A DNA stretch of 64,000 bases, from contig NC_039500.1 in assembly GCF_003590095.1 (NCBI RefSeq), forward strand, positions 4,774,001 to 4,838,000. The letters are read 5' to 3'. The notes under the pieces were generated by a model. It was given only the letters and a program-made list of their open reading frames with translations, had not been told where the DNA came from and made no database searches. Positions 59,746 through 64,000 of this stretch are shown piece by piece. Position 1 is the stretch's first letter, and each line of letters starts with the position of its first letter. This DNA is from Trichoplusia ni. Taxonomy: Eukaryota > Arthropoda > Insecta > Lepidoptera > Noctuidae. A program made the translations under genes and the position numbers.

Positions 59746-60234
59746 GCCTCGCGCTCTACCGGCGCCAACATCACTAGTGTCCCATGTGTATGTATGTACA
59801 CCGCTCTACATGTTAAGTAACTAACGCCGCATAAAGGGATAATGGTCCAACCACTATTGGATCGCAATAAGAAATAAATATTCCTGTAAGTATACATATT
59901 TTTCTTGTTTTTTTTTTTTAATGAAGAATCCAATGACTCTATGAGCTGATGAGATGTAAAAACGCAATCGTTTAGTAAAAGTGTAGGTAATAATTAAGAT
60001 TCTATAGAAGCCCTGACTCTCTCAACTGTGACCGGTGCACCGGTGACCTCCACGAGACCTATTCCTTACAATTCGGGTTTGTATCGCAGCTTGTCTTGCT
60101 TTTACCACAATGTAGAGTCAGTGCTTGAACGTACCTGTAGGTTTGTTATAAATCACTTCATCGGTAAAGCCTTCTACAGTAGTGATCTGATTTGGTTCGT
60201 GAGAAGATGCATGACAAAAGCTTTAATTTTCAGG

Positions 60235-60420
60235 AGCTTTTTTAGGGTAAAAACGGAACCCTATATCAGTGGCGACAGTAGTCCGTCCGTTCGTGCGTCA
60301 CCAGGCTGTAGCTCATGAACCCTGATAATTAGACAGTTGAATTATTTATAGATGTTATATTTCTGTTGTCGCTATAACGACAAACACTAAAAGTATAGAT
60401 CGAGGTTAAGCAACCGTTGT
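60235..60420 (+). mobile_element. Dispersed insect repeat, GGGTAAAAACGGAACCC type
   Basis: TTTTTAGGGTAAAAACGGAA, CCCTAT, then GTCCGTCCGTTCGTGCGTCA, CCAGGCTGTAGCTCATGAAC and TTTCTGTTGTCGCTATAACG. I recognise this string of motifs as a repeat common in insect, notably lepidopteran, genomes. No coding capacity, class unknown to me. A reverse-orientation relative is at 38840-38935. Confidence 0.6.
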
Positions 60421-60774
60421 TGCGGATAAAAATTTATTGAAGGGGTTACAAAAAAAATTGAGGTTGGTCACAATTTTTATGTCACCCAACCGATTTGTTT
60501 TCCTCTCTAAGTCACAAGTCTGACTAGCAATCTGGTTTTAACATTTCGCCGGTAAAAGCTTCATGTATTAGGTATTTGTCTCACTAACCACTGATACGAT
60601 AAAATGAAATAATTTTATTTCTCTCTGACAGGTTTACCTTGAATTAAAGCAATCCTATTTTTGGTAAATATCTACTCCATTGTCATACCGAGTGGTTTTA
60701 GTAGTCATCCGCGAGTTAGTCAAGAAACCATGAGAGCTAGACTAGTTTTAAATTCCTATAGACGCAAGCGCTCG
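60421..60774. other. Gene-free AT-rich stretch
   Basis: No features seen; it leads into the CpG-dense block at 60775. Confidence 0.5.
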
Positions 60775-61109
60775 GAGCAGAGTTCGGGCGCGGAGGGGAT
60801 CGTGCGAGCTGCAATAAAAGTAAATCAGTGCTGCACCGGATTAAAAGCTCGTCGGAGGCGGGGCGGGGCGCGGGCGCAGGGGCGCGGGGGCGCGGGCGCG
60901 GGGCGCGGGCCGCGCTCGCCGGCGGCAGTCCGAGTCCGAGCCCCGCGGCGAGCGCACGAGTGTGTGAAGTGCGCGCAGAGTGTTCCGCAGTGTCGTCCAG
61001 TGCAGTGAGTGAGAGAGTGCGCCGGAGCCGGGCGTGCAGTGCGACGTCGCCCGTGGCGGCATGCGGGAGAGGCGCGCGCCCCGGCGGCGCCCGGCGCTGC
61101 GCTGACCCG
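60775..61109 (+). promoter_or_regulatory. CpG-dense block, possible promoter and 5' UTR
   Basis: GC-rich and CpG-rich, unlike the AT-rich DNA to the left. TCAGTG at 60825-60830 fits the arthropod initiator. The stretch 60955-61025, with repeated GTG/CAG/GAG steps, resembles insect 5' UTRs. A 14-codon upstream ORF (61061-61105) ends 4 bp before the proposed start at 61110. No TATA box at the expected distance. The exact start of transcription is not determinable. Confidence 0.4.
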
Positions 61110-61178
61110 ATGCGCCGCGCGCGCCCCGAGCGCCGCTCGGCGCTGCTGCTCGCCCTCGCCCTCGCCGGCCTGCTGCGC
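61110..61178 (+). CDS. Possible first coding exon, secreted or membrane protein (partial)
   Basis: ATG at 61110 opens 23 codons: a basic start (MRRARPERRS) followed by a hydrophobic core (ALLLALALAGLL), the shape of an N-terminal signal peptide. A donor-type GTACGT follows codon 23 (61179), phase 0. The ATG context is weak and an upstream ORF ends just before it, hinting at translational control. If read through without splicing, the frame continues about 55 codons with no domain. The rest of the gene would lie right of the window. Developmental ligands such as Wnt family members have first exons of this type, but nothing here identifies a family. The GC block alone could produce such a frame by chance. 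Confidence 0.4.
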
Positions 61179-62157
61179 GTACGTCTTCCGATATACTTAC
61201 CTCCTGAGGCCAGCCCGAGCCCGCTCAGGACTCGGGACTGTTTCACTAACACCCAACAGCCGCGTTCGCCGATAACATTCCAGTTCGGTATTTCCCGTGC
61301 GGCGCGGCGTGCGTGTGCGCCGTGTGAGCGCGGAGCCCGCGCGTGAGAAACATACTGATGGCGCATCACCATCCACATCACGTTGACGTGCTCACTACAG
61401 CTCGTCTGCGCGCGCGCAACTCTCTGCTCTGCCCAAATACCTGTGCACATGCCCGCCGACATGCGGGCACTCTGTCGTATCGTTATAAAACCCAGCACTG
61501 CCTGATAAACAAATCAAAGAGCAAACTGTAAACAAACAAAATAATTGGACAACACTCACATCAGTCTGTAAATCACTGTCTTCTACGTATGTATTTTGAG
61601 TTAGACTATTAGTCTGATCTGATTGATCTGCCATCGTAACTTGTAGCGACTGTATATATATAGGTACCACTACCTATAATATGAGTCAAAACAATTTTAG
61701 TCATTCTGAAAGGTGTTTAATATTATCCCTGGTGCTGGCTGGTTCCCGGAACTATTTGAAATAAGTTTGTCCTGGCATGTCAGTGTCAGTAGACGGTCAC
61801 AATCGGCGATCGGTTTTACTTGTAACGTCGACTCATGCGTGTTGCTCGTAGTTAGTCTCTCTCAATAAACGCTAACGATCGCGGGACGTCTCGCATTCCG
61901 TGTTCGGCATCAGAAATGAACGGAAACCAACGTTTTGATACATCGACTTGCTCCATTTGAACTCTATATCGTTGTTAGATAGATTGACTTACAAAGTTCC
62001 TACTATTAACCACTGGGAGCTGTAGCTTGTGATCGGTCGCCAGCAATATTGAGAACTATTATTATATTGTCACAAATGCCAAACAAATGAATGCATTGCC
62101 TCTGCTCTATCTATTTAAGAAAGTAGTGAACTGTACATATTGAATACGAATAAACTA
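61179..62157. other. Gene-free stretch, putative start of intron 1
   Basis: GC-rich to about 61430, then AT-rich. If the exon at 61110 is real this is its first intron. No other exon seen. Confidence 0.4.
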
Positions 62158-62210
62158 CCTGCCCGGATTAGCTGAGCCGCGTAGATGAGGTCACTACGTT
62201 AAATCCACTG

Positions 62211-62252
62211 CGCGCGATAAGTCGCGGGTTCGAACCCGCGACTTATCGCGCG
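62211..62252. repeat. 42-bp perfect palindrome
   Basis: Arms start CGCGCGATAAGTCGCGGG and meet at TTCGAA without a spacer. It is located between box A and the ordinary box B of the SINE. Confidence 0.95.
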
Positions 62253-62329
62253 GGGATCGATCCCCGCGTATGAGAAGCGTTTGTGTGATCCACGAATGCA
62301 AAAGGACACACAGACTGTCACAGACTCGA

Positions 62330-62373
62330 CAAACACACCTACACTCATTTTATCCTGAGTGTAAGTGTGTTTG
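62330..62373. repeat. Inverted repeat, 18-bp arms, 8-nt loop
   Basis: CAAACACACCTACACTCA pairs with TGAGTGTAAGTGTGTTTG at 17 of 18 positions; loop TTTTATCC. Located in the 3' half of the SINE. Confidence 0.9.
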
Positions 62374-62425
62374 TGCATCTGACTTGAATGTTTGTAAAAG
62401 TTGATGAAACGAAAACTTTTACAAC

Positions 62426-62881
62426 AATAAATGCAAACATACATAATATGCTAATTGATAGATATAGAGAGGTCACACTGGTGACAGTTCCAATCGATGT
62501 TCTTAACTTTAATGTTGCAAGGGTAATTAAAAAAGGATACATTTAAATATTTAAAAAATTATCGTATTACCTAATTAATGAAAAGCTATTTATTGCCCTG
62601 ATTAAATTATTAACTTTAAAATCATGTGTGATTTGAAGCGGTTAGGTATTTTCTTAAAAACAAGCACCCACTGTCATTACACCTTTTGACGAAGAATCAA
62701 GTTATTGATAAATGTATTTATTCATTCATAATACTGTTGAAGACTTCCAGCTTAAAAGGTAAAACTTAATAAATAAAACTAAACAATATCCAAATTTTAC
62801 TCTTAACGAAATGCCATTTACAAAACCGCCCCATTTGAATATTTACTTTCATTTTTAACTACCTCCAGCTTCTACACAAAT
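62426..62881. other. Gene-free AT-rich stretch
   Basis: Nothing identifiable. Confidence 0.5.
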
Positions 62882-63172
62882 AGTTGGCAGGCTCAATTCA
62901 AGTGTTTCGGAAGGCACGTTAAATTGTGTGTCCCGGCTGTTATTCCTACATCTTTGACAGTCGTTACAGGTAGTCAGAAGCTTGAAAAAGTCTGACAACC
63001 AGTCTAACCAAGGGGTATCGTGTTGCCCAGGTAACTGGGTTGAGGAGGTCAGATAGGCAGTCGCTCCTTGTAAAACACTGGTACTAAGCTAAAAACGGTT
63101 AGACTGGTAGCCGACCCCAACATAGTTGGAAAAAGGCTAGGCCGATGATGAGTTGGCAGGCTCAATTCAAGT
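62882..63172 (+). mobile_element. 5'-truncated LINE tail with 22-bp target duplication
   Basis: The 22-bp sequence AGTTGGCAGGCTCAATTCAA-GT occurs at 62882-62903 and again at 63151-63172. Between them, 62904-63150 runs from GTTTCGGAAGGCACGTTAAA to CCCCAACATAGTTGGAAAAA and GATGATG, the 3' end I know from a common lepidopteran LINE. Identical duplications show target-primed insertion and youth. Only the 3' UTR was inserted. Confidence 0.85.
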
Positions 63173-63807
63173 CAGCTTCGTGTCCCTAAACCTAACCAGC
63201 AGTACACGAGGCCTTACCGCCTACTCTCTACCCCAATGACAGAGCACATTCGAAGTGGCATTGCAAACTATTTTACAACAGGAACCTACTGACTTTCTTG
63301 ATGTAAAATTAACAAAATTTAGAAGTCACACTTGTATATCGGCGAGCTTTATGTAGCTCTTCGAATATATTATTAGCTCCAAACAAGTCCACTTCATATC
63401 AAGACTACAGCGGGCATGTGATCAGACTAACTTACAGTCTATATTGTACGACTATCTAACATGGCCACTATCAAGGTCTATTATTATATCAATAAACTAC
63501 TTGACTTGTTACTAGCCTATACTTTCATGTTATTTGTAGAGTTCAACAGAGAATTAAAATATAAATGTAATAAATAAATAATACGTCAATACTTAAACCC
63601 AGTTTTATAGCAAGATCAGAATATTTAATACATTGGTCGCTTGGAACTGCATAATGAACAAACAGGTTTCGAGAAGCAAACAAATTAACATTTCTATCAA
63701 AAACTACCGTAATCATGCTTGTCCTGACCATGTCTATTAATAGTGATGTAAAAATAGCAATGGGCAAGAATAACACTTAGCAGTTAGCCCTTTGTGCATA
63801 TCACACA
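63173..63807. other. Gene-free AT-rich stretch
   Basis: Nothing identifiable; the minus frame 63543-63776 is not recognisable. Confidence 0.5.
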
Positions 63808-64000
63808 CTAGTTGTTGCGCGCGACTTCGTCCGCTAGGCTATGGAGATGTACCTAAATTTTTTATAGCATTTTTAGTCGAGTGCGTGTATCTCTTCCTCG
63901 TTTTTGTTATTCTATTATATTTGATGAAATGATTACTGTACTCCTCCTATTAATCATAGCGTGAAGGTATTTATAGTGTAGCCTTAATCAACAGATGGAC
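63808..64000 (-). mobile_element. Helitron, cut by window end
   Basis: After a host A, CTAGTTGTTGCGCGCGACTTCGTCCG is the reverse of the family's 3' end (CTAG, then the hairpin zone). The rest diverges but keeps TAATCATAGCGTGAAGGT near 63952, matching the family middle. Runs off the right edge. Confidence 0.75.

Larger units (their letters stand above)
55804..60234. other. Gene-free stretch
   Basis: No supported gene. AT-rich to 56400, then mixed. CAG/GTAAGT at about 56054 is a good donor sequence, but the frame before it is not recognisable. Contains G14 (57504), C13 (59733), TGACGTCA (58750), GCGCACGCGC (56622) and a hairpin at 58454-58481. Confidence 0.55.
62158..62425 (+). mobile_element. 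tRNA-derived SINE with duplicated, palindromic box B
   Basis: Box A-like TTAGCTGAGCCGCGTAGATG near 62168, then a 42-bp perfect palindrome at 62211-62252 centred on TTCGAA that contains GGTTCGAACCC, an ideal box B on both strands. Immediately after it is the family's usual GGGGATCGATCCCCGCG. The stem-loop half GCGTTTGTGTGATCCACGAA follows, then an inverted repeat at 62330-62373. Boundaries at the 3' end approximate. Confidence 0.75.

Noticed and set aside
60737..61498. 253-codon minus-strand open frame
   Set aside because: It runs antisense to the CpG-dense block, is Arg/Ala/Pro-rich low complexity and has no domain; stop-poor GC DNA explains it.

Overview
The window looks like nuclear DNA from a moth or butterfly. 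I base this on its dispersed repeats, which I recognise as typical of Lepidoptera: a small Helitron family inserted between A and T and ending in CTAG, tRNA-derived SINEs with the box B core GGGATCGATCCCCG, two kinds of 5'-truncated LINE tails (one carrying its own 22-bp target duplication), and a short dispersed repeat containing GGGTAAAAACGGAACCC. CpG is not depleted. There is no bacterial gene organisation, rRNA gene, stand-alone tRNA gene or CRISPR array.

Almost the whole window is non-coding. About 60 kb upstream of position 60,800 contains no exon I can defend; the open frames there are short, GC-driven and unlike any protein I know. The only credible host coding sequence is a possible first exon on the + strand (61110-61178) inside a CpG-dense block at 60775-61180. 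It would encode a signal-peptide-like start and end at a GT donor, so the rest of the gene would lie beyond the right edge. The identity of that gene cannot be read from 23 residues.

The gene-free DNA is not featureless. It alternates AT-rich stretches with CpG-dense blocks and holds many short palindromes: 15 perfect GCGCATGCGC decamers plus about 15 GCGCAGGCGC/GCGCACGCGC variants (the NRF-1 / Erect wing type), 11 TGACGTCA (CREB/ATF type), and at least 16 TTAATTAA (homeodomain-compatible). Nine of the TTAATTAA sites lie within 240 bp of a GC palindrome, and TTTATG often lies within 60 bp. None of the GC palindromes is inside a recognised mobile element. I read this as a regulatory landscape of a developmental gene; that is inference.

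Mobile elements are concentrated in the right third. A 4.1-kb LTR retrotransposon (40065-44183) has two 408-bp LTRs differing by one base seen, TATA target duplications, and an interior without a usable pol gene but with a GCCTGTGTGGC minisatellite; it appears to be a young, non-autonomous element. A Helitron starts 14 bp beyond it. LINE, SINE and Helitron pieces lie at 15.3, 16.0, 21.4, 25.5, 33.8, 49.5, 53.3, 54.9, 55.3, 62.2, 62.9 and 63.8 kb.

Other structures include three back-to-back stem-loops at 19353-19457, a 42-bp perfect palindrome made from the box B of a SINE at 62211-62252, several long poly(G)/poly(C) runs, and short GC-rich tandem arrays with 8-16-bp periods.
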